This document shows, in pieces, positions 46,418-58,249 of a stretch of 64,000 nucleotides of DNA; the stretch's first letter is position 1; each line of letters opens with the position of its first letter. Below the pieces are notes generated by a model. That model worked only from the letters and a program-made list of their open reading frames with translations, did no database searches and was not told the DNA's origin. The position numbers and the translations under genes were made by a program. Source of the stretch: Whalleya microplaca (taxonomy: Eukaryota; Ascomycota; Sordariomycetes; Xylariales; Xylariaceae); contig MU385748.1 of the NCBI GenBank assembly GCA_022497155.1, positions 124,001 to 188,000 of the forward strand, in the 5' to 3' direction.

Positions 46418-49083
46418 CTAGTCCTCCTCAATCTCGCCCTCTTCGCTTCCAGAATGGACGCCGGGATCCTCTTTAGGGGGCGGCTGAACTGCTGGAGGTG
46501 TCCTAGTCTTGGGACGGATATCACGATGGGGGGAACGCTCACGCGGTGTTCTCTCTCTTCTTAACCTCTGTGGTAAACGTTAGCAGGATGTACTCCACAT
46601 TGGATATTAATCAAGCCTTACCTTGGAATCTCTCGACTCACGACGATCAAGGTCATCATCGTCATCGGCTCTCCGGCGTCGAGATGAGGTGGGGCGCTCG
46701 TCACCGTAAGGCAACTCCTCGACCGGGCCTCTTTCGACGCGACGCCGGTACATCCTCTCGCGCTCTTCCTCACGGTCTCTCCTCTCTCTGTCATAATAAC
46801 TCGGCGGCTCATCACGCCGGGATCGAGGGGGGTAGTCCCGTTCGCGGTCCCGATCACGTTCTCGATCACGATCACGGTCACGGTCCCGGTCCCTGTCTCG
46901 GTCGCGGTCGCGGTCGCGAACATCACGTTCTCGGTACGAATCCGACGGCCGACGGTCAGACAACAAAGTCTCGGCCATGCTGGACTTACGATAATTCTTC
47001 TCTCGCTCGGCAATAGCCTTACGTCTGTCTGCCTCATATGCATCGGGTTCTGGACTGCGGCTATGACGTGATGGCCGTGCGCGTTCACTGCGGTGAGATC
47101 GATCTCCTCTCTCTCTTTCTCGATACGTACCACGATCAACAGATCTTTCGCGACGCTTATGGCGGTCTCTATCTTCCTCCTCCCGATCACGCACGCGCCG
47201 AAGGACTTTCTCAAAGGCACCTCGGCGGGCATCTTCGGATATGACAGCCTGGAATTCGGCAACTCGGACAAGACGCGGTCGAACCTTTTCCCACGTATCA
47301 TCAGCAAGAACTGGAGGATCCATGTGCTTGATATAAGAACGGAGATCATCCACTGCCCTTCTCTGCTGGCGCTCTGAATGCTTGTCCTCGTCAGACCGCT
47401 TAGATTTCTTCTCCTGGAGCTATCAAGACGTTAGTATTGAGATCAATGGGACCCAGTTATTAGGAACATACCCGTTCAAAGATCAGCATTGATATGTCAC
47501 GATCAATATTAGCAGTGCGTCGATCATTCTTGAGTACTAAAGAAAAGTCCTCAAAACTTGTTTTGGGAGTAATCTCGAAACGATTGTCCTAGAATCACAG
47601 TCAGCTCGAATAATCGCAGTCCGTCGTCGAGAAATTACTTACGTCCATAACGTCAAGTACATCATTTCGAGTTGTACGTAGAGCACGCTCCTCTTCTTCA
47701 ACGATATCCCAGAACAGGTCGATCGGAGTCGAGCCACCCTGACCACAAGCATTCCTGAATCGCTCGTCGTTCTCAACAAGGGGATAGATCTGGCTCCATT
47801 TTGTACCCGCCTTGATCTTGCCGGCTTTACGGAGCTCTTGGAGTAAGTCTATGAATGCGTCCCGATTTTTCCGTTCGATACGGAGCTTTGTTTTCCTCTG
47901 GTCCTGACGAGTCTCGTTAAATTTGCGCTCAAGGGACTTGATGTGGTTTTGGAAGGCAGTAAGAATGTCGTAGTTGCTCAAAGTCTTATACTTCTCTTCG
48001 GTTTGAAAGGGGGCAGTTGCTTTGAGTGTCCCCTGAGCTTCTGACCAACGCGTATAAGGCTCCAAATTAAGTTTTGGAAGCAGATCGATAAGACCATCCA
48101 TGGCGCTTTTTCGAAGACTAGCTTGGTGTTCCAGGTGGGCTTTCTTAAGCTCTGCAATGTAGTCCTCGAATAGCTGGCGTCGCTCCTCTTCGTCATTAGT
48201 TGAGCGGAAAATAGTTTCACCTTCAATGATAGGGCGGGCAGTCTTCCATCGCGTGTAATACTTGATGTCTGGGTGACTCTTGAGCATGGTAGCAAAATCA
48301 GCGCGTAGCTTAGTCAATCTGTCCTTTGCGCGCTCCTTATCTTGAATGATCACGTCTTGGCAATACTTTTCGAAGGCAGCCTTTCTGTCCTTGGGGTCTT
48401 TGACGGCGCGGTACTGAGGATCCTTGATCGTGGCTCGCATGGCCTGCTCCCAGGTCCAGTCAGGTTGAACGCCACTGCGGCGAAGCAGTTTTGTGAAGGC
48501 GGCTTCGGCTTCTTCGGGAGTCGCATATTCGGGTTCGTTGCTAGCAGGGACGAAGGCTTGAACGCGAGGGTCACTGCCGTAGGTTAATTGACGATTTTCG
48601 GGAAAGCTGTCTCGGTGATCACGATGCTGATCATAGCTTGAATTTGAATACCCACCGCCAGGGACGAAGGGAGTAGCCGGACTATCAATGTAAAGTTAGC
48701 AGCAGGCATAGGCAAACGGGTTGGCTATTTCACTTACGCAGGTGTCGCGGGCGTGCTGTCATGACCTAATGCCTTTCTATAGACCTCGGGCATCTCCCAG
48801 GAACTCTGCTTCGACTCGGTATTGTACCAATACTTGCGTCCACCCTCGGCGGTATACTCCTTCCATGGCTGATTCGCGAGGGCGCGCTACATCACGTGGT
48901 CAGTTTGCGATGTCAATAGAGAGCATAAGCCGTTCAACGTACCTCGGCCGGTGTCATCAAGTCCTCGGGCTTGGTCCATTGTGTTGCTTTGGTGATGGTA
49001 TTGTAATAATAGACGCGACCGTCGGGGCTTTTGTACTCTTGCCAGGGATTTGGCTGGCCATAATGGGCATTGACTCCGTTCAT
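46418..49083 (-). CDS. PRP40: U1 snRNP splicing factor Prp40 (WW and FF domains), 6 exons
   Basis: Nuclear U1 snRNP-associated protein that bridges the 5' splice site and branch-point factors and binds the RNA polymerase II tail. Minus-strand exons: 48943-49083, 48738-48886, 47643-48681, 47472-47588, 46622-47419 and 46418-46567, giving 797 residues; all phases close. Two WW domains: [19 protein letters not shown] (~res 13-36) and [19 protein letters not shown] (~54-77). After a Pro/Gly linker come four or five FF domains, beginning with [22 protein letters not shown] and including [16 protein letters not shown] and [15 protein letters not shown]. The C-terminus is an Arg-Asp/Arg-Glu array (over 20 alternating R-D/R-E residues) ending EEGEIEED. 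The RD array comes from a simple CGGTCGCGATCA-like DNA repeat at ~46838-46920. The start is MNGVNAHYG, directly before the first WW domain. Confidence 0.95.
46838..46922. repeat. hexanucleotide-like repeat coding for the Arg-Asp array
   Basis: An imperfect CGATCA/CGGTCC/CGGTCG run within PRP40 exon 5. On the coding strand it reads as alternating GAC/GAT/GAA-CGx codons, so replication slippage would change array length in steps of two residues without breaking the frame. Confidence 0.75.
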
Positions 49084-49607
49084 CGTGACAAGATACTCTT
49101 TGCAAGAGCTCTGCAGATGATACCCAACTAGTTCTATGCACTCTCGGCCGTCAGTCTTTGCTTCCAAACCCTGTCATGAAGCTAAGAATGCGACTCGAGA
49201 TAGATTATTGATCTGCCGGGAAAAGTGTTGATAGCCAGTTGCCAGTTGGAAAGGATATGAAGTAAGGGAAGATTATTTTTGGCGCCGAACGGAAGAGGCT
49301 GAATTCGAGAGGTACGTACCTGCCACTTGGACGCACACGGACCGTATAAGTATTGTGGCTTGCGCTTACCTCATGTGTGGCTTGACTTCGTAAGGCTGGA
49401 ACATCGGAATCACACACTCGTGGCTGTGCACAGCTGCACATGTGGTGTTGATCACTGTTCCATCCCGTGACAACTCTCCAGATAAACCACGGGAACAGGA
49501 TCTCGCAATGCATCAACTACCACAAGGTACCATTCCAAGTCAAACTCTTTGACCACCGGGCCTGTTGCGCTATTTTTCGAAAGGATACTCTGTGCGGTAT
49601 TAAGACA
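49084..49607. other. divergent promoter PRP40 / TRS65
   Basis: About 520 bases between divergent start codons, probably a shared promoter region. No gene is seen; an open frame runs in from upstream into the TRS65 start but lacks features. Confidence 0.45.
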
Positions 49608-51488
49608 ATGCCTGCTCCAATAGTCGAGACCAACTCCAAGAGATTAGACTTCGTGGACGATTCGAGTCTCACATACTTCATACCCCTCGCCACCGATTTC
49701 AAGCCCGAAGATAACTTCAATGGCGTCGCCAAGGAAGATCAGGAGCCATTTGATGCGGTAGAACGACGAGAGTCCCTTTTCTTCGGTAAGGAACTCCCAT
49801 CACTTCTATGAAGTCCATTTCTCACCCGTACTCATCCTTAGACCCCAGATGAATCTGTCGATATCTACCTCGTCCTAAGAGCCCCGTATGTCGAAGAAGA
49901 TACACTTAGATCCTTATTAAGGAGACTGTTCATCTCTCTTGAGGCCCATATTGTCAACGAGAATGCGTCGGATCGAGATGGCGCACCGGCTTCAGAGAGC
50001 ATCTACACAGGCACAGTGGACGACTCCGAGGATCCTGTGATACTGTACGATCCTATAGAGGATAATGATGGCAGTGACGAAGAAGGCGATTCTCAACAGT
50101 TTGTCAATGCTGTATGGAAACTCTCGGTCTTTCTTGGTCGGCCTAGGATGCGACTACAGAGCCCTTCAGTTGTCTTCACTGCATCAGCAAGCTTGAAACC
50201 AGAGGACACGTCTCTATCGAGTGCCCTTCAAGATGGATATTTGCCGAGTGGCGTAGCGTCTGGCCTTAACCTCCTCGAGTCCTTTGGAAACGATCCAGCG
50301 ATGAGTGGGGTCAAGCCTCAACTTTCAGCTCTACGAGTGTCTCGTGTCGCGCCAGTCACGCAACAAGCCAAAGATCTTCTACGGCCTATCAAGTCGCTAC
50401 CTAAAATCACCCTGCGCATCTATCCCGCAGTACACGCACGCATACGATTTACACATCCTAACGTCACGCCATCTACTGCGACTGTCATCGCTATGCTTGA
50501 GGTTGATTTTACGCCGTTCTTCGACTGCGAGATCTTCCTAGATAGCATTTCACTCACGGTCGCAGATGGTGTAGTGGAGGACCTCACGACGCAATCTGGC
50601 ATGGCGCTTCCTCTATCTTGCGTGGCGCACGACCATATCACGTTCCTCTACCGCGTGTCCCCAGCTGAAGCCGGCGCGATAACAAAGAATCCCCTGCGCC
50701 AGCTCGATATTGCAATCTCGGCAACGGCCCTAGTACAGCCGGGTATCTGCAAGCCTCGCCTAAGCATGGCTTGGACTGCCACAGTCGACTTCACAGTGCC
50801 CGTAAACCCAGGTTTTGGGTCAACTATGCAACCCATCCAACGGGCGCATCGCCCGAGCCAACTCTCCATCGGAGGCGATAGCACCACATCCTTTACTGCG
50901 CCCGCGGTGGCCCGGCCAGACTCGATACCATCCCTCGAGGCCGCAACGTTGCGCTCGGAGGTTGGCTTGCCCGATATAGGCATTGCCATGACATTCATCG
51001 CCCCGCCTCCAAGCCAGAAGATATTTGCAGGTGACGAGTTTGTTTGGAACGTGTTCGTCGTCAACCGATCGGCCGTTCCGACGTCTGCGCCGAGGAAACT
51101 GGCAATCGTGGTCATCCCCAAGCGCCGGCGCAACGAATCGCGAGTCAACCGGCCTCCCTCGATGTCTCGGCCGCCGGAGGCGTTGCACGGCGTACCGCAC
51201 CAACCGAAGGACCGGAGCGTGGCAGATGCCGTCCTGGATGAGAATGTAGTTCATGCCATGCAGCATGGCAGCTTCGTCGACATTTCCGAGGTCGTGTGCC
51301 TAAGCGCGGATGTTAGGGTCGGACCGCTGGCACCTGGAGCATGTCACGTCGTTGAGTTGAAGTTCTTAGCTTTGAAAGAAGGCATTGTGAATGTGGAAGC
51401 CGTACGAGTCATCGACCTTGGGAGTAATGAGCATGTAGATATTAGAGACTTGCCTACTGTCGTTATTGAGGGCAGGGCAGAAACGTGA
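49608..51488 (+). CDS. TRS65: TRAPP complex subunit Trs65-like, 2 exons
   Basis: Subunit of the TRAPPII tethering complex at the Golgi, which acts in vesicle traffic and Ypt/Rab GTPase activation. Exons are 49608-49785 and 49849-51488 (605 residues); the 63-nt intron has donor GTAAGG and acceptor CCCAG, and G|AT restores Asp in DESVDIYLVLRAPY. Family blocks: an acidic N-terminus, the DIYLVLRAPYVEEDTLRSLL opening, a central beta-rich region with LPKITLRIYPAVHARIR, then FVWNVFVVNRS. The C-terminal block VVCLSADVRVGPLAPGACHVVEL continues into VRVIDLGSNEHVDIRDLP, the most conserved part of fungal Trs65. An in-frame extension upstream to 49467 exists, but the ATG at 49608 is preferred because it starts just before the conserved acidic region. 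It is divergent from PRP40. Confidence 0.88.
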
Positions 51489-53119
51489 TAGTGGTGAGCA
51501 CGAGCACGATTTATATCAATTGACCATTCATGCTCATATTAAACTAGCATGATCAATATCACTGAGCTTACGGGATTATATGCAGAGCATGTACCGTTCT
51601 GTGAACAGCTATTGAGCAACAATGGTGTATGTAAGTTAACACATGCAATTCACTGCAGTTGACTGCAACGCGCTCATGTTTCCAACTTGTATAGAGGTGT
51701 CTGAGCATCAGGTACATCGTTCTAGCAGTCCTCCTCCTGGTCACAGATCATCTCACGGGTGCTGCCGAGGTAACTACCAGATCGCGCAATTTACACTACA
51801 GTACTACTTAGTTAGTGTTGCTAGTCTAGTTTGGACCTCAATACTTATAAGTAATTCAATTTGAACTACATAGGTACTTTTGCAAGTATGCCGCGATGCT
51901 AGTAGTCCGGGATATGGCCGGGAGGCTGATCGGCAACAGAATCTAGAATATTAGAACGCCGATCATGTCCTGCTCGTAGGGCCATCGGAACCTTGTATCC
52001 GCAAACATTCTAGATGAATATCGGCTGCGGTATCGGCAGGACCCCGAATGTTTAAGGTTGTCCTTATTTCGAACTAAGTGCTTTATATGTCTCACGTTGA
52101 AGTTACTCTATATATATAGCTTGTCTAGGCGTGATATGATTGAGACGTACTTTTGGGCAAGTAGACTCCTTGGATCGCCGTTGAGTTACCCTGGTGTCAT
52201 CAAGGAGAATTCTTACACTATTATGAAACTTATAGTTTGATGAATGTAGTCAATTCTTTTCATCTGCCATAAGGCGATCCTGGAGTGATGGCTTCCAGCC
52301 TCCCACTCGATGTGCCCTCGGATATTGGTCCTGAATCGTTCTAGCTGGCTCGACATGTGGATGTTTGATCGTCAAGGTTATTAGAGTAATGATACCTAAA
52401 AGCCATTACTATTAATCATCGCAATCAACAGGAAGGGAAAAGTATGTTCCTCAGCTTGTCTGAATGTTGCCGTATGATAGACAACGCAACCGAAATGCTG
52501 TGTAAGGCTCGCATAGCCAATGAAGCAATTCTGCTAAGTATCTTGACGAATATGCGCGTAATTGGTGGATGTTTCAGGAGAGATTAATCAGATTCCCGCT
52601 ATAGAGAAAGAGCTGGATAGAGGTTCTCGTTGGTTGAGACTAGGCTGCATACATAGTAGTCTGTGATGGACCAGCAGCGAATGAAATCCCATACTTCCCC
52701 AGCCTCAAATAATATCCATGGCTGATCGGATGATTTTGTCCGCGGCTCGGGCATTCAGTGCGCAAGCTCTGAGAAGCCACATTCGAGGTGGTAGCCAACC
52801 ATATTATCCCGTTACTACGTAGTACTGAAGTATACCTGCTGTAACGTCATTTCTATCAATGATATCGACTTCTGCTATCCCGCAACCTGTTTGTAAGAAG
52901 TCAAATTATGTACGAGCGAGCACACCTCCCACGCGAGCACCTAGTCGTAGACATAGGGACAATGAACCCGATGGTACGGTTCGCATTCCATTTGTCTGAG
53001 ACAATTCCATACGGACCGTGTTGGGCAGATCGCAATGCCACAATATGAGAAAGATGAGTGATCTAAGTGGGTATATATCATCGCACCGTTCGTTATTTCC
53101 GATCCAGCGCCTTTTTGAT
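51489..53119. other. intergenic, no gene seen
   Basis: About 1.6 kb beyond TRS65 leading into the repeat block. Open frames are short, motif-free and interrupted. No gene or intact repeat is recognised. Confidence 0.4.
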
Positions 53120-53156
53120 CGTACTTGCTATGGCTATTTCGCCTCCTCACGCCCAA

Positions 53157-53405
53157 GGGCGTTGCGCTTTAATTAGTAAAAGACCCTAGTAATATAAAAA
53201 TTCCGATATACATCCGCTGCCACCATAAATATTAGTAGGTTAATGTAGATTTGTTAAGCGTATATCTTGTCGTTTTAGATATGTGACAGTGCGCAGCAAT
53301 GGTACTTCGACTCACATAGTAAGTTATACTGAGAATAAGTTACTGTAATACTCCACTGACATTTTTATATTACTAGGGTATTTTACTAGTTAAAGCGCAA
53401 CGCCC
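53157..53405. mobile_element. 249-bp MITE-like element with 44-bp inverted termini
   Basis: 53157-53200 (GGGCGTTGCGCTTTAATTAG..) and 53362-53405 are inverted copies over 44 bases with two mismatches. The interior (~160 bp) is non-coding. It sits immediately inside the left arm of the larger inverted-repeat block, which suggests nested insertion. The superfamily is not assignable by eye. Confidence 0.8.
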
Positions 53406-53420
53406 AAAGGGCGTAGATAG

Positions 53421-55168
53421 GTAGTAATAAATAAATAAATGTGTTATATTAAAGATAAAGGAATCAGAAATCCTAGACTAGTATATGGCTTATAAAGTAA
53501 GCCTGTCCTTTATTTATACACCCGTTTATATGCTTTATATACCCCACTATACCCGGGAGAGATAAAAGGCCGTCCTTAGCTAAGACAAAAATAAATATAA
53601 GGCTTAAAAGTTTTCCCAAAGCACCTAATACATATAATTCCTAGTAATTTGCCTCTTTAGTTCCTATACCTTTAATAGCCTTTAAAAGCTTTATTAAAAG
53701 CCCTGTTAAAAAACCTGCTATAATACCCTTATATTTAATTCCTAGTTAATAATCCATTTTATTTTAACCTCTCTTTATAGCGACGGCGTTTTTAAGCCTT
53801 TTTTAGTCACTAATTATATTAATAATTAAAGCCTTTAATATGGGTATTTTTATACCTAGCGAGTTTTCCGCATATAGCATTTAAATAATAAATTAATTTT
53901 ATAAAAATAAAAACCTTTAAACTACTTAAATTATAAAGCTTTACGTTATATAAGCGATAATTTAATTATAACGTTTTAATCGTTTTAATATATAAAATAT
54001 AATATATTAAAAATAAAAAATAAATATTATAATATTTATTTTACTAAAGGCTAAAAATTATAACTATTTACTAATAGCGTTTACTAATAATAAGTATTAT
54101 AATTAAACTATTTAAAATTAATAACTTTAAACTTTAAAAATAGCTTTATTAAAACTAGCTTAAAATAGTAAATAAGTAAATAAACATTTTAAAGAAACTT
54201 AATTAAAGCCTTGCTAAAAATATTAAATAAGTAGTAATAAATAAATAAATGTATTATATTAAAAATAAAGGAATTAAGGATTTTAAACTAATATATAGCT
54301 TATAAAATAAGCTTATCCTTTATTTATATACTTATTTATATACTTTATATACCCCATTATACCCGGGAGAAATAAAAAGCCGTCTTTAGCTAAGATAAAA
54401 ATAAATATAAGGCTTAAAAGTTTTTTTAAAATACTTAATACATATAATTCCTAATAGTTTACCTTTTTAGCTTTTATATCTCCGATAGCCTTTAAAAGCC
54501 TTACTAAAAGCCTTATTAAAAAACTTGCTATAATATCTTTATATTTAATTCCTAATCGATAATCCATTTTATTTTAACCTTTTTTAACGGCGACGGCGTT
54601 TTTAAGCCTCTTTTAGTTATTAATTACATCGATAATTAAAGCCTTTAATACAAGTATTTCTATACCTAGTAAGTCTTCCGTATATAGTACTTAAGTAATA
54701 AATTAATTTCGCAAAAACAAAAACCTTTAAATCACTTAAACCATAAAACTTTATATTATATAAGTAATAATTTAATCGTAACGTTTTAATCGTTTTAATA
54801 TATAAAATATAATATATTAGGAATAAAAAATAAATATTATAATGTTTATTTTATTAAAAGCTAAAAGTTATAGCCGTTTACCGACGGCGTTTGCTAGTAA
54901 TAAGTATTATAATTAAACTATTTAAGGTTAATAATTTCAAGCTTTAGGAATAGCTTTATTAAAACCAGCCTGGAATAGTAAATAAGTAAATAAACATTCT
55001 AAAGGAGCTCAGTTAAAGTCTTGCCAAAGACACCAGATAAGTAGTAATAAATAAATGAATGTATTGTATTAAGGATAAAGGAATCAGGGATCCTAGACTA
55101 GTATATGGCTTATAAAGTAAGCCTGTCCTTTATTCGTACACCCGTTTGTATGCTCCATATACCCCACT
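53421..55168. repeat. 810-bp tandem direct repeats (2.16 copies), RIP-mutated
   Basis: The start GTAGTAATAAATAAAT recurs at 53421, 54231 and 55041, an exact 810-base spacing twice. Copies 1 (53421-54230) and 2 (54231-55040) align along their length. Copy 3 stops after ~128 bases at CCCCACT, where the right inverted arm begins. Copy 3 and the start of copy 1 keep GC-containing forms (TCAGGGATCCTAGACTAG), while copy 2 there reads TTAAGGATTTTAAACTAA, differing only by transitions. Confidence 0.85.
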
Positions 55169-55202
55169 GGCGTAAGGAGGCGAAATAGCCATAGCAAGTA
55201 CG

Positions 55203-56860
55203 CAATAGTTGGCATCCCTGGCTGTCAGGCTCGCGTGGCTGCGTGGGCCCGGTAGTGGTATGTGCTGAGGGCATTGACATTTGTTGATGATCTGAGCAGG
55301 GTTTGTAACTTTAGATAACAGCTCACTCATCAGTCGGCCACGACATCCATGTCTCGGAACACGTTCCACGGTAGAGCTCAGAGATCTAACGGTCGAACCA
55401 CGACTGACGCTATGAAGCTGGCAAGATACAGGAACATCGCGACCTGAAGGTCAAGCCAAGTATTCGTCGTTCGCACAGAGACTGCTGCATACTACAGCTT
55501 CCGTGCTGATTAAACTCCCAGTGGAAAAATCAAAAGAAGTTTATAGTTGTGGATCATGCGCTCAGACGTGTGGAACTTGGGGAAAATATGTGATGTTTAA
55601 TTCTCGCGCGGGACGAGAAGACAATACAGAATTAGTTCATTCCTTACGTGCTAGAGTAGAGTATCCCAGCTGCTCAGTGGGCTAAGTATTCTCAGCAGTC
55701 AGGATCATCAATTTGTCTATGTACAGCTACCAACCGTTCTTAGGTAAATCCCGAATGCGATCCTCTGCCATGCATCTACTCCATTTCTTATGAAGTCATG
55801 GGAGATTGTGAGAGACCATGCCCCATCAGAGGTTGCAACTTATACGATCGCGTTTAGGAAGAGGGCATTGCTTTTGCTAGACTCTTTACACAACCAGGCA
55901 AGTTGAAAAGCAGCTTTGGCGAGTGATCTATTGTTAAGGAAACGCGATTCTTGAGCTTGTCGTGCTCCATAGTTCGTGTGTCTTTCCCTGTTATTAGACG
56001 GTTCAATTATTCAGTAGCAGGGGTGGTTCAGGAACACTTAGTTCTTTATCAAAAACCCAGTAAAATAAGAAGCAAGAGATGAGGCGGCGTACCCCGGATT
56101 GAGGCGCTAAGCTAAGCGCGTAGGAGACCAGGGTTATGGTATAGAGAAAAGGGGCCTTCCTCTTCGGCTTCATCGAGTTGCCTAAAACTAATACATAATA
56201 ACTCATGCTAGACAAAAGCTGCTCGGTGCTTCTTGTAAACTCCAAGTGACTGGCCGACGCTTTCTCTTGCAAAGGGACCGACAGAGCTTATAGTGAGCCA
56301 ATAGCGCAACGTCTTTGGTTCATCTGCTCTGTATACCTAGTCAATGGAGTCAGGATCGACGAGACTAAGATACTGGGGCTATTATCTAGCCGTCCACCAA
56401 AGAACCACGCCTACCATGCAGAGGAATTGCCAATTGTCATTTTTGGCCATCCTGGGATATCACCTTAGATCCTTTCATAGTCTAGCCTATGGATTTACAG
56501 CCATAGCATCCTAGACAGACCGAAAATGCAACGAATAATCTCTGCCTGCCTGCTCGTTTTGTATGCTGGACTGTGCGCGGTGCGATGATCCCTTTATGGT
56601 TGGACCAGAGAATGCGGCACGAGGTGACTGATGAGTTACATTAGTTCCTTACCTCAAGATCCAAACTTTCGGAGACTCGGTCAAGGATTTGGGGGCAGAC
56701 GATATATTCCCTGTGTCCCCCCGCTGATCGCGGTCCCGTGGGGTTATATCTTTTTGGAAGTTCTGTTGAGTCTCATGAAAGTTGTGTGGTTGTCGATGAC
56801 CTTGTCGTCCCGTTCGAGATTTGACCTTGACTTCTTCATCGGGGGCTTGATTATCAGAGT
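55203..56860. other. intergenic, no gene seen
   Basis: About 1.7 kb between the repeat block and the rhodopsin-like gene. A short open frame overlaps the start of the next gene in another frame but lacks motifs. Nothing supported. Confidence 0.4.
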
Positions 56861-58249
56861 ATGGCGCAAAATCTTGGCCCGGTGATGAACGCCGTCAACT
56901 GGGCGCTGACGGCGTTGTCGGGGACGTTCCTCGCCCTACGGGTTTATTGCAAGTTTAGCCGTCACCGTGGGCTGTGGTGGGATGATCACGTCTTGATATT
57001 TGCCTGGGTGAGTACAAATTCGTCTTCCAACCGCGGACTACCAAGACAGTTCTAACCCTAAAAAATCACGATAGATAACTCTTATTATCGCCGTCAGTTT
57101 CATTTCTGACTCAATAGCCTTAGGGTTTGCGAATCCAGCTGGGCCTGCAAATCCACATGCTGCGCTACGGCTCCAGATCAATGGAGGCGTACAGAACGTC
57201 TTTTTTGCGTTAGCAACGGTCATGAGTAAAACATCGTTTGGGATTACGCTATTACGAGTCACCGAAGGTCGATCGAGAATTCTCGTGATGGTATTGACGG
57301 TTACGATGAACATATTCGTGTTCTTATACATCATATTCACATTCTTTAAATGTCAGCCTGCAATATATTCTTGGATCAAAGGGCCTGGTTGCTGGAGTAC
57401 TGAGAAATACGTTCACTATGGAATTTTCGCTGGAGGTGAGTGAATCCCACTGTGCCTAAATACCATACCCCCTGAAAACCGTCTAACTTGTTGAACAGCA
57501 TATTCCGCCTTCGTTGATTTTTCGTTTGCTATAATACCCTGGTTCTTGATCATGCATCTTCAAATGAGATGGAAAGAACGACTTGGCGTTGCAATTGCGA
57601 TGAGTTGTGGTGTAATGTATGAGTCAATTCGCTTCCCCAGGCTATATCTTGAACAGTTCGCTAATTTCTCCGCAGCGCTGGTTTAACGGCCATAATGAGA
57701 TGCGTGTACTTGCCTAAGCTCACAGTAGGCACCTTTTCAAGTAAGTTGATGGAGTCATCGGGCAATACTATCGCAGGTATGAATCATAGCTGACACTCTA
57801 CAGCTCAAGGAACAACGCTAGTCCTTTGGTACACAGCTGAGTCGGCAACTACAATTATCGCAGCATCGATCCCCGTTTTGCGAGCTCTTATCAAGGAAAT
57901 ACATACGTCTGCCGACCGGTACTTTCGAAGTGGCAAGAGTGGTTTAAAGAGTAGTTCGAAAAGTGAAGCAAGGAAAAGCGAAGCAAGGAGAAGCGAAGCT
58001 AGAAGAACGTTGCCGAGAGGCGTACATGGAAGTCACATTGTGACTACAGTTGTTTGCTCTCGAAGAGATCCTAGTGACTCTCATGGCGATGCAGGTAGTG
58101 ACGTGAGCATCTTAGAAGCTGCCCCTGAACCTGGCAAGATTACGCAAACTCAAGAGATTCGACTGAGCTACCACGATAGGAGCAGCGACAACGATACTAT
58201 GGGTTATGAGATGGAATGTGTGGGCAGCTCTTCAGGTTCAAAAGATTAA
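56861..58249 (+). CDS. fungal rhodopsin-domain (PTH11-like) integral membrane protein, 5 exons
   Basis: Predicted 378-residue plasma-membrane protein from exons 56861-57007, 57075-57435, 57499-57616, 57676-57740 and 57804-58249; phases close. Features of the fungal 'rhodopsin' domain family: LALRVYCKFSRHRGLWWDDHV after the first helix, then hydrophobic helices ITLIIAVSFISDSIALGF, VFFALATVMSKTSFGITLLRV, ILVMVLTVTMNIFVFLYIIF, FVDFSFAIIPWFLIMHLQM, the segment AIAMSCGVIAGLTAIMRC and LVLWYTAESATTIIAASIPVLR, giving about seven helices. The CQPAIYSWIKGPGCW loop holds the conserved cysteines. No CFEM domain precedes the helices. The hydrophilic C-tail (~130 residues) has a pentapeptide repeat (KSEAR/RSEAR x3). 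Family members such as Pth11 are proposed surface sensors; the ligand here is unknown. The gene looks intact despite lying near repeats. Confidence 0.88.

Larger units (their letters stand above)
53120..55202. mobile_element. inverted-repeat-bounded, RIP-decayed repeat block (2.1 kb)
   Basis: Two 34-base arms face each other: 53120-53153 (CGTACTTGCTATGGCTATTT..) and 55169-55202 (the reverse complement, one mismatch). Between them lie a 249-bp MITE-like element and two and a bit copies of an 810-bp direct repeat. The interior is extremely AT-rich with no open frame, and its copies differ mainly by C-to-T and G-to-A changes, the mark of RIP. No convincing target-site duplication was seen. It may be a decayed non-autonomous transposon whose core expanded in tandem, or a larger element with deleted centre. 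Confidence 0.7.

Noticed and set aside
46618..47349. 243-codon second frame inside PRP40 exon 5
   Set aside because: Created by the simple repeat; the other frame continues the FF domains and the RD tail with correct splicing.
53120..55202. Reading the direct repeats as LTRs of a retrotransposon
   Set aside because: The copies are contiguous with an exact 810-base period and no internal region between them, there is no TG..CA end pair or primer-binding site, and the outer ends are inverted, not direct.
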